Of a DNA stretch of 7,765 bases, positions 1 through 6,149 are shown piece after piece (the first letter of the stretch is position 1; every line of letters starts with the position of its first letter). Below the pieces are notes generated by a model. That model made no database searches. It was not told the DNA's origin and saw only the letters and a list, made by a program, of their open reading frames with translations. Origin of the DNA: Gracilibacteraceae bacterium (GTDB lineage: Bacteria; Bacillota; Desulfitobacteriia; Desulfitobacteriales; Syntrophobotulaceae); NCBI GenBank assembly GCA_031255985.1, contig JAIRRL010000151.1, positions 1 to 7,765 of the forward strand, given 5' to 3'. A program made the translations under genes and the position numbers.

Positions 1-405
1 CGCGTCCTCCTGCCGCGGGCCGATCTGGCCCGCCCATATCTCGCCGCCGCGCTGCGAGATATGGGGGCCGAGGTCGAGGAAGTGACGGCCTACCGGACTA
101 TGCGACCGGCCGGCCTGGCGGACGCGGCCGCCGCCGCGCGCGAAGCGCTCGGCGCGGGCCGGATTGACGCCGTGACTTTCACCAGCGCTTCGACGGCGCG
201 CAATTTCGCCGCCCTGATTGGCGGCGGCCCGGAGACGGGGATTTGGAACCGGGCCGTTGCGGTGAGCATCGGCCCGGTTACCAGCGCCGCCGCCAAGGAG
301 CTGGGGATGCCGGTGGCGGCGGAAGCGGCGGAATATACGATTGACGGCCTGGTGACGGCGCTGGGCGCTTATTTTGCCGGGAACAGGGAAGGAGAGCGCT
401 CATGA
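1..405 (+). CDS. hemD: Uroporphyrinogen-III synthase, C-terminal part (5' end outside window)
   Basis: The reading frame is open from base 1 and ends at TGA 403-405, giving 134 visible residues. It begins RVLLPRADLARPYLAAAL, then has VEEVTAYRT and later TFTSASTARNFAAL, which are typical HemD segments (second domain, linker back and substrate-cleft region). The ATG at 61 is internal, since the frame and family resemblance continue upstream of it. HemD is a cytosolic enzyme that closes hydroxymethylbilane to uroporphyrinogen III with inversion of ring D, the branch point to siroheme and heme. Full HemD is about 250 residues. In many Firmicutes it is the C-terminal half of a CobA-HemD (methyltransferase-synthase) fusion, and the window cannot tell which form this is. 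It overlaps the next gene by ATGA and sits in front of the siroheme-to-heme enzymes, which fits a common operon. Family assignment is by sequence resemblance. HemD is poorly conserved, but the operon context supports it strongly. Confidence 0.88.
   Translation, partial: RVLLPRADLARPYLAAALRDMGAEVEEVTAYRTMRPAGLADAAAAAREALGAGRIDAVTFTSASTARNFAALIGGGPETGIWNRAVAVSIGPVTSAAAKELGMPVAAEAAEYTIDGLVTALGAYFAGNREGERS
389..394 (+). promoter_or_regulatory. Ribosome binding site for ahbC
   Basis: AAGGAG lies 7 bases before the ATG at 402, inside the last codons of hemD. This supports 402 as the start of the radical SAM gene although the two genes overlap by 4 bases. Confidence 0.75.
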
Positions 406-1568
406 TCAGCGTCAGTAAAATGCTGGGAGCAGGGGAAAATTACGGGGATACGCTGCGTTACGCGCCGGAAACGCGGGAGCAGCGCAGCGGCGCGGCGCGG
501 GGCCAAGGGCCGGTCGTCGTCTGGAACTGCACCCGAACCTGTAATCTGCGCTGCAGGCACTGTTATACCGGCTCGGATGGGCGAAAGTATGAGGAAATGA
601 GTACGGAGACCGCGCGCGCGTTTATCGACGACCTGGCTGAGTTCCGGACGCCGGTGCTGCTGATCTCCGGCGGCGAGCCGCTGCTGCGCGAAGATCTGCC
701 GGAACTGATCGCCTACGCCCGCGCCGCCGGCATCCGGGTGACGCTCTCCACCAACGGTGTTCTCATCACGGCGGCCAAAGCCGCCGCCTTCAGGGAATTA
801 GGCGTGAGCTACGTCGGAATCAGCCTGGACGGTACAGAGGAAGTCAACGACGTTTTTCGCGGAAAAAAAGGCGCTTTTGCCGCCGCGCTCGCGGGACTGC
901 GCAACTGTCTCGCCGCCGGGCAGAAAGTCGGGCTGCGTTTCACCATCAACAAGAATAATTACCATTGCTTGGATGATATTTTTGATCTGGCGGAGCGGGA
1001 AAATATTCCGCGCATCTGTTTTTACCATCTCGTTTACTCCGGCCGCGGCTCGGAGATGGCGGCGGAAGACGTAAGCAAGGAGGAAAGCCGGGAGGCGCTG
1101 GATACGATAATCAGGCGGGTGGAAGATCTGCGCGGCCGCGGCTTGGAGAAGGAAGTGCTGACGGTTGACAATCACGCCGACGCGGCCTATATATACTTGC
1201 ATCTGCTCCGGCGGGACGCGGCCAGAGCGGCCAGAGCCCTGGCTTTGCTGAAAACGAACGGCGGCAACCGTTCCGGCGTCGCCATCGCCCAGGTGGATTG
1301 GGAAGGGAATGTTCATCCCGACCAGTTTACGCCTCATTGCCTGGGCAATGTGCGTGAACGCAAATTCAGCGAGATTTGGACGGATACGGCCAACCCCATC
1401 CTGGCCGGGCTGAGAAACCGCCGGCCGCTGCTGCGCGGCCGCTGCGCCGCCTGCCGCTGGCTCGACCTTTGCAACGGCAATTTCCGGGCGCGGGCGGAGG
1501 CGGGCGCCGGCGATTTTTGGGCCAGCGATCCCGCCTGTTATTTGACGGACGAGGAGGTGGGGGCGTGA
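402..1568 (+). CDS. ahbC: AhbC/NirJ1-type radical SAM enzyme (12,18-didecarboxysiroheme deacetylase)
   Basis: This 388-residue protein is a radical SAM enzyme of the alternative heme pathway. AhbC removes the two acetate side chains of 12,18-didecarboxysiroheme to yield Fe-coproporphyrin III in the cytosol. The family's N-terminal lead is present (MISVSKML, then GDTLRYAPE, then GPVVVWNCTRTCN). The radical SAM cluster motif is C47-x3-C51-x2-C54, followed by the SAM-binding GGEP at 90-93 and TLSTNG at 114-119. The C-terminal part carries further cysteines (C313, C348, C351, C357, C379) arranged like a SPASM/twitch domain, so an auxiliary FeS cluster is likely. Gene order hemD-ahbC-ahbD-ahbAB and overlapping start and stop codons support the role. 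In Clostridia and Negativicutes such proteins are often annotated 'putative heme d1 biosynthesis protein NirJ1'. No other heme d1 genes are visible here, so heme b synthesis is the more likely job. Exact substrate assignment is inferred from family and neighbours. Confidence 0.87.
   Translation: MISVSKMLGAGENYGDTLRYAPETREQRSGAARGQGPVVVWNCTRTCNLRCRHCYTGSDGRKYEEMSTETARAFIDDLAEFRTPVLLISGGEPLLREDLPELIAYARAAGIRVTLSTNGVLITAAKAAAFRELGVSYVGISLDGTEEVNDVFRGKKGAFAAALAGLRNCLAAGQKVGLRFTINKNNYHCLDDIFDLAERENIPRICFYHLVYSGRGSEMAAEDVSKEESREALDTIIRRVEDLRGRGLEKEVLTVDNHADAAYIYLHLLRRDAARAARALALLKTNGGNRSGVAIAQVDWEGNVHPDQFTPHCLGNVRERKFSEIWTDTANPILAGLRNRRPLLRGRCAACRWLDLCNGNFRARAEAGAGDFWASDPACYLTDEEVGA
1552..1557 (+). 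promoter_or_regulatory. Ribosome binding site fixing the GTG start of ahbD
   Basis: A perfect AGGAGG lies 7 bases upstream of the GTG at 1565. It decides the start of ahbD. The same frame is open upstream to an ATG at 1376, but that stretch lies within ahbC and encodes nothing resembling the family. Confidence 0.85.
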
Positions 1569-2557
1569 TCATTTCCTGGAATACGACCAACGCCTGCAAT
1601 CTTTATTGCGCCCATTGTTACCGGGATGCGGGAGCCAAAGCCGCGGGCGAGCTTTCGACCGCGGAAGGGAAGAAACTGATCACGGAAATAGCGGCGGCCG
1701 GCTTTAAGATAATGATCTTCAGCGGCGGCGAGCCTTTGATGCGCCCTGATATATACGAACTGGTTCGCCACGCCGCCCAATGCGGCCTGCGACCGGTACT
1801 GGGCAGCAACGGCACTTTGCTGACGGCCGAGTCCGCCGCCCGCCTGAAAGAAGCGGGCGCGATCCGCGTCGGCGTCAGTTTGGACAGCCTGGATCAGGCG
1901 AAGCACGATCAATTGCGCGGACAGGCGGGCAGCCACGCCGCCGCCGTGCGCGGCATGCGTCTATGCCGCGCCGCCGGCCTGGGTTTTCAGGTGCATACGA
2001 CCGTCATGGACTGGAATTCCCATGAAATAGAATATTTAACAGATTTTTCCATAGAAGAAAAGGCGGCGGCTCATCATATTTTTTTCCTCGTGCCGACCGG
2101 GCGCGCGACCGATATTGAACAGGAATCGCTGCGGGCCGAGCAATATGAAAGTCTCCTGACCCGCATCCTGCGCAAGCAGCAGCAGGTGGAAATTGAGCTG
2201 AAACCCACCTGCGCCCCGCAATTTACGCGCATCGCCGCCCAATTGAACATCAAAACCCGTTTTACCCGCGGCTGCCTGGCCGGGACGGCGTATTGCATCA
2301 TCGGTCCGGGCGGGGACGTGCAGCCCTGCGCTTATCTGGAGCTGAAACTCGGCAATGTGCGCGAGCAGTCTTTCACAGATATATGGCGCCGGAATCCGGT
2401 GCTGGCCGAACTGCGCACTCAGGCTTTTGAGGGCGGTTGCGGCGCCTGCGCATACAGAAAAACTTGCGGCGGCTGCCGGGCCAGGGCCTGGTATTATCAC
2501 GGGAGCTATATGGCGGAAGAACCGTGGTGCCTTTACCACGGACGCAGGGGGTATTAA
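1565..2557 (+). CDS. ahbD: AhbD/NirJ2-type radical SAM enzyme (heme synthase, Fe-coproporphyrin III decarboxylase)
   Basis: Starting at GTG 1565, this is a 330-residue radical SAM protein with a SPASM-type C-terminus. AhbD oxidatively decarboxylates two propionates of Fe-coproporphyrin III to vinyl groups, the last step of the alternative route to heme b. The protein opens MIISWNTTNACN, putting the cluster motif C11-x3-C15-x2-C18 almost at the N-terminus, as in NirJ2 proteins. GGEP is at 54-57 and GSNGTLL at 80-86. The C-terminal cysteines C237, C244, C255, C292, C295, C301, C304 and C322, with CxxCxxxxxCxxC spacing at 292-304, indicate one or two auxiliary 4Fe-4S clusters. It overlaps ahbC by GTGA and is followed by the decarboxylase gene after 3 bases. 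Both radical SAM genes share family features but are clearly different subfamilies, not a recent duplication. The AhbD activity is inferred from subfamily and operon. The C-terminus also resembles general SPASM peptide-modifying enzymes, but no precursor peptide gene is present. Confidence 0.83.
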   Translation: MIISWNTTNACNLYCAHCYRDAGAKAAGELSTAEGKKLITEIAAAGFKIMIFSGGEPLMRPDIYELVRHAAQCGLRPVLGSNGTLLTAESAARLKEAGAIRVGVSLDSLDQAKHDQLRGQAGSHAAAVRGMRLCRAAGLGFQVHTTVMDWNSHEIEYLTDFSIEEKAAAHHIFFLVPTGRATDIEQESLRAEQYESLLTRILRKQQQVEIELKPTCAPQFTRIAAQLNIKTRFTRGCLAGTAYCIIGPGGDVQPCAYLELKLGNVREQSFTDIWRRNPVLAELRTQAFEGGCGACAYRKTCGGCRARAWYYHGSYMAEEPWCLYHGRRGY

Positions 2558-2560
2558 GCG

Positions 2561-3592
2561 ATGACGGCAGCGAAACTTGACGCGGCGGACGGCCGCCTGC
2601 TCAACTTGATCCAGGCGGAAATACCAATCACAGAGTCGCCGTGGGCGGTTTTAGGCGAAAAAGCAGCGCTTACGCCGGCCGAAACTTTGACCCGCGTGGC
2701 CGGGCTGGAAGCCAGGGGCCTGATTCGCCGGCTGGGCGGCGTTTTTGATTCGCGCCGTCTCGGTTACACGGGTACGCTTTGCGCGTTACAGGCGCCGCCT
2801 GAGCGTCTCCGGGCCATCGCCGCCGTCGTTAACGCCTACGCCGGCGTTACCCATAATTATATCCGCCGGCATGAATACAATATGTGGTTTACTTTGCTCG
2901 CGCCGGGACGGGCGGAACTCGGTCGTCTGACGAAGGAAATAAGCGCGCGGGCCGGGGCGGGCAAATGGCTGAATCTTCCGGCGCGGCGATATTTCAAACT
3001 GCGGGTCAGCTTTCCCGTCGATTTACCGCCGGGCGACCCAGTGGCGGAGATCTCCGCCTCCGAGGCCCCGGAGCGGACGGTTTGGGACGAGGGGGGAGCG
3101 GAAGGCGGGGCGGCGAACGCGCCGGTATTTACCGCTCCGGAAAAACGGCTGATCGCGGCTTTGCAGGCGGGGTTGCCCCTTGAACCCCGGCCATACGCCG
3201 TCCTGGCCGCCGGGCTGGGATGGGCGGAGGAACGCGCGCTGTCGGTTTTGACCGCCTGGCGGAAGCAGGGCGTGTTAAAACGGGTGGCGGCCATTCCCCG
3301 CCACCGGCTTATCGGTTACAGCGCCAACGCGATGGTAGTCTGGCGCGTCCCGCCCGCGCAGGTGGAGACGGTTGGCCAGCGGCTGGCCGCCCGGCCGGAG
3401 GTAACGCATTGTTATGAGCGGGAAACTATGCCCCAATGGCCATACAATGTCTACACCATGCTGCACGCGCGGGACGAGGAAGCCTGCCGCCTTATGGCGG
3501 GGGAATTGGCGGCGCTGATCGGGATAAAAGAGTACGAACTCCTGTTCAGCGAAACGGAACTGAAGAAAAGCGGCATGAAATATTTCAGCTGA
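2561..3592 (+). CDS. ahbAB: Fused siroheme decarboxylase AhbA/AhbB (two Lrp/AsnC-like halves)
   Basis: This 343-residue protein consists of two related halves of about 155 residues, each a winged-helix segment followed by an AsnC-type sensor-like domain, joined by a low-complexity Gly/Ala/Glu-rich linker at about 156-188. Half 1 starts LDAADGRLLNLIQAEIPI and carries THNYIRRHEYNMWFTL at 97-112. Half 2 starts near TAPEKRLIAALQAGLPL and carries THCYERETMPQWPYNVYTML at 282-301. These HxY...N motifs are characteristic of AhbA/AhbB/NirDL siroheme decarboxylases, which remove the C12 and C18 acetate carboxyls of siroheme. AhbA and AhbB are separate subunits in many organisms; here one chain holds both. 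The ATG at 2561 is 3 bases after the ahbD stop, with only a GGGGG run (2547-2551) as a possible weak ribosome site, so coupled translation is likely. Automated annotation often labels such proteins Lrp/AsnC transcription regulators. The motif and the operon argue against that here. I cannot say with certainty which half corresponds to AhbA and which to AhbB. Confidence 0.87.
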   Translation: MTAAKLDAADGRLLNLIQAEIPITESPWAVLGEKAALTPAETLTRVAGLEARGLIRRLGGVFDSRRLGYTGTLCALQAPPERLRAIAAVVNAYAGVTHNYIRRHEYNMWFTLLAPGRAELGRLTKEISARAGAGKWLNLPARRYFKLRVSFPVDLPPGDPVAEISASEAPERTVWDEGGAEGGAANAPVFTAPEKRLIAALQAGLPLEPRPYAVLAAGLGWAEERALSVLTAWRKQGVLKRVAAIPRHRLIGYSANAMVVWRVPPAQVETVGQRLAARPEVTHCYERETMPQWPYNVYTMLHARDEEACRLMAGELAALIGIKEYELLFSETELKKSGMKYFS

Positions 3593-3620
3593 AAACTCAG
3601 CGCTGCAAGAATTGCGATAC

Positions 3621-3627
3621 AAGGAGG
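3621..3627 (+). promoter_or_regulatory. Ribosome binding site for rmuC
   Basis: AAGGAGG stands 4 bases before the ATG at 3632 and 7 bases before the adjacent in-frame ATG at 3635. The spacing favours the second ATG as the true initiator, which would shorten the protein by a single methionine. Confidence 0.75.
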
Positions 3628-3631
3628 CGAA

Positions 3632-5197
3632 ATGATGGATACCAGATTTTGGGTTGAAGCGGCGATTCTCGCGGTGCTGCTTATTCAGTTCTTTGCGATG
3701 ATTATACTCCTGTCCAAGAATCGGGAAGACATACAAAAACATATTTTACAAAAACTGGCCGAATATGATCAGCGGCTTGAAAAAAACGAGGCGAACATAC
3801 GCGATGAATTTGGCAAAAACAGGGAAGAAACAGGTAAAACCGCCAAAGAATCGCGGGAGGAGTTAGCTTCGTCTTTGAAAGCGGGGGAAGAAAAATTACT
3901 GGTTGCGATAACAAATTTCACCGGATTAATTGACAATAAAATAAAAATGCTTTTAGAATCCTTGGAAACGTCCGCAAAAGCCAACAGGGAGGAATTGGCG
4001 AAAAATATAAGCGACTTCACCGGATTAGTGGACAATAAAATGAAGAACATACAGGATTTTCTGGATTCCGGCCTTAAATTCAACCGGGAAGAGCTGAATA
4101 AATCTATTATCACATTTGAAGAAAAAGTAAGCAAAAGCATAGCCGGTTTTTCTGATGTTCTAAACAAAGAATTAAAATCCGTGCAGGAGCGAGTTGACGT
4201 CTCAACCAAAGAGAACCGGGAAACCGTGGAAAGAAAGCTTGCGGACATTCAAAAAGAAAACAGTGAAAAATTGGAGCAAATGCGGCAAACTGTCGATGAA
4301 AAACTGCATAAGACGCTTGAAACCAGATTGAATGAATCTTTTCAATTAGTAACCGCTCAATTGGAATCAGTACAAAAAGGCCTTGGCGAAATGCAAACTT
4401 TAGCCGCGGGAGTGGGGGATTTGAAAAAAGTCCTCTCTAATGTCAAAACGCGTGGGAATCTCGGAGAAATTCAATTGGGGGCAATCCTGGAACAGATACT
4501 GTCAAATGAACAATTTGAGAAAAACGCCTTAATAAAGGAAACCTCCGGGGAAAGAGTGGAGTATGTCATAAAATTGCCCAACAAAAATGATAAAAACGAA
4601 CCTCTGTTGCTGCCGGTTGACTCTAAATTCCCCAGCGAGGATTATCTCCGCCTGATTGATTCTTACGAGAATATGGCGAATCTTTCCCCCAGAGAGATTG
4701 AAGCCGCGTCAAAACAGTTTGAGAATACAGTGAAGAAATGCGCGAAGGATATCCGGGACAAATATATCGACCCGCCCCGGACTACTGATTTCGCCTTTAT
4801 GTTTGTGCCCACGGAGGGTTTGTTCGCGGAAATAGTCAGAAGATCCGACCTGTTTGAAGTGTTGCGGCGGGATTATAAAATAACAGTGGTTGGGCCGACA
4901 AACTTCGCGGCGGTGTTAAACAGCCTGCAAATGGGATTCCAAACCCTGGCGATTGAAAAACGCTCAAGTGATGTCTGGAAAACTTTAGGCGCTGTGAAAA
5001 CAGGGTTCCGCAATTTTGGCGAAGCCTTGGCCAGTACCAAGAAAAAACTCGTGGCGGCTACAAATGAAATTGATAATGTGGAGACAAAATCACGAACTAT
5101 AGAGAGAAAATTAAGATCGGTTGAAGAATTGCCCGCGGCGGAAGCTCAGGCTTTAATCGGCGGTTTGGACGCCGGGCCGGATTATGACGACGAATAG
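3632..5197 (+). CDS. rmuC: RmuC-family DNA recombination protein
   Basis: The product has 521 residues. In order: a single N-terminal membrane helix (about 7-28, AAILAVLLIQFFAMIILL), a charged coiled coil (about 30-250), then the RmuC domain (about 262-465) and a short acidic tail ending DYDDE. RmuC proteins have a restriction-endonuclease-like PD-(D/E)xK fold. Visible candidates for the active site are E279 in GNLGEIQL, E310 in ERVEYVIKLP and D330-x-K332 in PVDSKFP. DFAFMFVPTEGLFAEI (386-401) and the VVGPTNF segment (419-425) are further family signatures. E. coli RmuC limits inversion rearrangements between inverted repeats; biochemical activity is little known. The gene follows ahbAB after 39 bases without a clear promoter or terminator, but its base composition is much more AT-rich than the heme genes, suggesting a different history. 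The long hendecad coiled coil is noted as a separate entry. Family call is firm; cellular function is inferred. Confidence 0.92.
   Translation: MMDTRFWVEAAILAVLLIQFFAMIILLSKNREDIQKHILQKLAEYDQRLEKNEANIRDEFGKNREETGKTAKESREELASSLKAGEEKLLVAITNFTGLIDNKIKMLLESLETSAKANREELAKNISDFTGLVDNKMKNIQDFLDSGLKFNREELNKSIITFEEKVSKSIAGFSDVLNKELKSVQERVDVSTKENRETVERKLADIQKENSEKLEQMRQTVDEKLHKTLETRLNESFQLVTAQLESVQKGLGEMQTLAAGVGDLKKVLSNVKTRGNLGEIQLGAILEQILSNEQFEKNALIKETSGERVEYVIKLPNKNDKNEPLLLPVDSKFPSEDYLRLIDSYENMANLSPREIEAASKQFENTVKKCAKDIRDKYIDPPRTTDFAFMFVPTEGLFAEIVRRSDLFEVLRRDYKITVVGPTNFAAVLNSLQMGFQTLAIEKRSSDVWKTLGAVKTGFRNFGEALASTKKKLVAATNEIDNVETKSRTIERKLRSVEELPAAEAQALIGGLDAGPDYDDE
3719..4378 (+). repeat. Twenty in-register 11-residue (hendecad) units in RmuC coiled coil
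   Basis: Residues 30-249 of the RmuC protein can be divided without gaps into twenty 11-residue units. Recurrent starts are NREDI (30), NREET (63), SREEL (74), NREEL (118), NREEL (151) and NRETV (195). FTGLIDNK (96), FTGLVDNK (129) and FSDVLNKE (173) share a second phase-locked pattern. All spacings are multiples of 11 (33 or 44). Position 5 of most units is hydrophobic (I, L or V). At DNA level the stretches from 3917 and 4016, 99 bases apart, share an identical 12-base start and a further 11-base match, indicating that part of the array arose by tandem duplication. Hendecads imply a nearly straight or slightly right-handed coiled coil. Confidence 0.8.
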
Positions 5198-5203
5198 CGC
5201 AGC

Positions 5204-5226
5204 GCCGGAAGCGCGGCTTCGCCGGC
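5204..5226. other. GC-rich hairpin between rmuC and the ATPase gene
   Basis: GCCGGAAGC pairs with GCTTC and CGGC around a GCG loop, giving a 9-pair stem with a 2-base bulge (5221-5222). No T-run follows, so it is not a standard intrinsic terminator. It is the only strong structure in the 48-base gap and stands out as very GC-rich in an AT-rich surrounding. It could be an mRNA-stabilising or processing stem, or a copy of a dispersed intergenic repeat. The pairing is seen directly; any role is a guess. Confidence 0.5.
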
Positions 5227-5245
5227 CAAACTGAAGCGAAATTAC

Positions 5246-5992
5246 ATGGAAAGAAATCCTTTATACGTTCAGTCCGTTGCTCTGGCTGAGGACGAAAAAA
5301 GAGAGCTAAAAAGTTATCCGTTTAACATTCCCCTTATAAGGAAATTCAGGAAATTAACCTTCAATAAACCGGTAACTTTTATCATCGGGGAAAACGGAAC
5401 AGGCAAGTCCACCTTACTGGAAGCCTTTGCCCTTGCCTGTGGTTTTAACGCGGAAGGAGGATCCAAAAACTTTAATTTCAAAACAAAAGACACTCATTCT
5501 GATTTTTATAAATACTTACGCGTGGGGAAATCATATAAAAAGATAAACGACGGCTTTTTCCTGAGAGCGGAAAGTTTTTATAATCTGGCTTCAAACATAG
5601 ATGAACTCGCTTCCGGCGGCGGCGCTGTCATATATGATTCTTACGGCGGGGAATCTTTACACAGGCAATCACACGGAGAAAGTTTTTTATCGCTGTTCAA
5701 CAACCGCTTGCGGGGAAACGGGTTATACATATTTGATGAACCGGAAGCGGCGCTTTCCCCAATGAAATTGATGGAACTGTTAATCGTTATCGATGATTTG
5801 GTAAAGAACAATTCACAATTCATCATAAGTACCCATTCTCCGATTTTGATGGCCTATCCCCATGCGGAGATATATGAAATTGAGGAAGGGGAATTGAAAT
5901 TAACTCCATTTGAGGCTACCGCCCATTTCTCGCTGACAAAATATTTTTTGGCAAATCATAAACAGATGCTGAAAAATCTTGGCATAGAATGA
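5246..5992 (+). CDS. Soluble ABC-type ATPase, COG3910-like (AAA family ATPase)
   Basis: This 248-residue single-domain ATPase has all nucleotide-binding motifs. Walker A is GENGTGKST at 48-56, an ABC-signature-like SHGESF is at 142-147, and Walker B is LYIFDEPE at 160-167 with catalytic E165. These are followed by a D-loop-like EAALSP and the switch histidine H196 in STHSPIL. It lacks membrane segments and the long coiled-coil insertion of SMC/RecF/Rad50 proteins, so it is not a transporter or an SMC. Size and motif spacing fit the uncharacterised 'predicted ATPase' group COG3910. ATP-dependent dimerisation of the head domain is expected from the fold. The substrate is unknown. The start at 5246 has only a weak ribosome site (GAAGCGAA upstream), but VQSVALAEDE right after it is typical of the N-terminus in this group. 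It is 48 bases downstream of rmuC and shares its AT-rich composition, so the two are probably co-transcribed. A functional link to RmuC is possible but unproven. Confidence 0.85.
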   Translation: MERNPLYVQSVALAEDEKRELKSYPFNIPLIRKFRKLTFNKPVTFIIGENGTGKSTLLEAFALACGFNAEGGSKNFNFKTKDTHSDFYKYLRVGKSYKKINDGFFLRAESFYNLASNIDELASGGGAVIYDSYGGESLHRQSHGESFLSLFNNRLRGNGLYIFDEPEAALSPMKLMELLIVIDDLVKNNSQFIISTHSPILMAYPHAEIYEIEEGELKLTPFEATAHFSLTKYFLANHKQMLKNLGIE

Positions 5993-5997
5993 AACAA

Positions 5998-6034
5998 TAT
6001 GGAATAAAATGTGAAATGGAATTATATGGAATAA
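5998..6034. repeat. Short direct repeats TATGGAATAA
   Basis: TATGGAATAA occurs at 5998-6007 and 6025-6034, and its ATGGAAT core occurs once more at 6016-6022. The copies directly follow the ATPase stop codon. They may be remnants of slippage in an AT-rich gap; no function is evident. Confidence 0.5.
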
Positions 6035-6045
6035 GGCGAGGCGAA

Positions 6046-6080
6046 ATTGAGCGGTATTGAGCGGTATTGAGTATCATTGA
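6046..6080. repeat. 10-base-period ATTGAG array
   Basis: ATTGAGCGGT occurs twice in tandem (6046-6055, 6056-6065), followed in exact 10-base phase by ATTGAGTATC (6066-6075) and ATTGA with G following (6076-6080). Four ATTGAG cores therefore lie on one face of the helix, about 65-100 bases upstream of the -35 box of the J-protein/clpB promoter. It could be a phased protein-binding array or simple replication slippage. The repeat is seen directly; the role is open. Confidence 0.6.
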
Positions 6081-6111
6081 GAAAAAATGAGCCAAACAGG
6101 AAAATATGGAT

Positions 6112-6132
6112 GATTTTTCCGGTGAAAAAATC
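6112..6132. terminator. Possible weak AT-rich terminator hairpin
   Basis: GATTTTT (6112-6118) pairs with AAAAATC (6126-6132) around a 7-base loop, giving a stem of seven mostly A-T pairs. A competing stem GGAAAA/TTTTCC (6099-6104/6115-6120) shares the same T-run. Either could form in RNA from the upstream ATPase gene, but the stems are weak and no GC-rich terminator is found anywhere in the gap. Transcription from upstream may read through. Confidence 0.25.
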
Positions 6133-6149
6133 TCTGACCAATATTGACC
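6133..6149. promoter_or_regulatory. CtsR-like operator overlapping the -35 box
   Basis: Read on the reverse strand this is GGTCAAT-ATT-GGTCAGA. The CtsR heat-shock repressor of Firmicutes binds a direct repeat of the heptad (A/G)GTCAAA separated by 3 bases. Here 12 of 14 heptad positions agree, with one mismatch per heptad and a non-consensus middle spacer base. The second heptad overlaps the TTGACC -35 box of a promoter in front of a J-protein and clpB, classic CtsR-type targets. The match is direct; binding is inferred. Confidence 0.5.

Noticed and set aside
798..1337. Open frame of 179 codons on the minus strand
   Set aside because: It is antisense to the core of ahbC in GC-rich DNA, where long chance frames are common. 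No ribosome site or family resemblance was seen.
1376..1564. Longer version of the second radical SAM gene starting at ATG 1376
   Set aside because: The extra 63 residues are Arg/Pro/Gly-rich out-of-frame translation of ahbC. The AGGAGG at 1552-1557 and the family's N-terminus place the start at GTG 1565.
402..2557. Two radical SAM/SPASM genes as a peptide (RiPP) maturation cluster
   Set aside because: No small precursor peptide, peptidase or exporter is found. hemD and the siroheme decarboxylase flank the pair, which points to heme synthesis.
2561..3592. Lrp/AsnC-type transcription regulator
   Set aside because: The winged-helix/AsnC fold is shared, but the duplicated architecture, the HxY...WPYN-type motifs and the operon identify a siroheme decarboxylase.
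3583..3594. 12-base perfect palindrome TTTCAGCTGAAA at the ahbAB stop codon
   Set aside because: One or two such palindromes are expected by chance in a window of this size, and it has no loop or T-run to be a terminator.
3632..5992. RmuC plus ATPase as an anti-phage defence system
   Set aside because: RmuC is a widespread housekeeping-type family and no other defence gene, integrase or mobile border is present. The idea is kept only as a low-level possibility in the findings.
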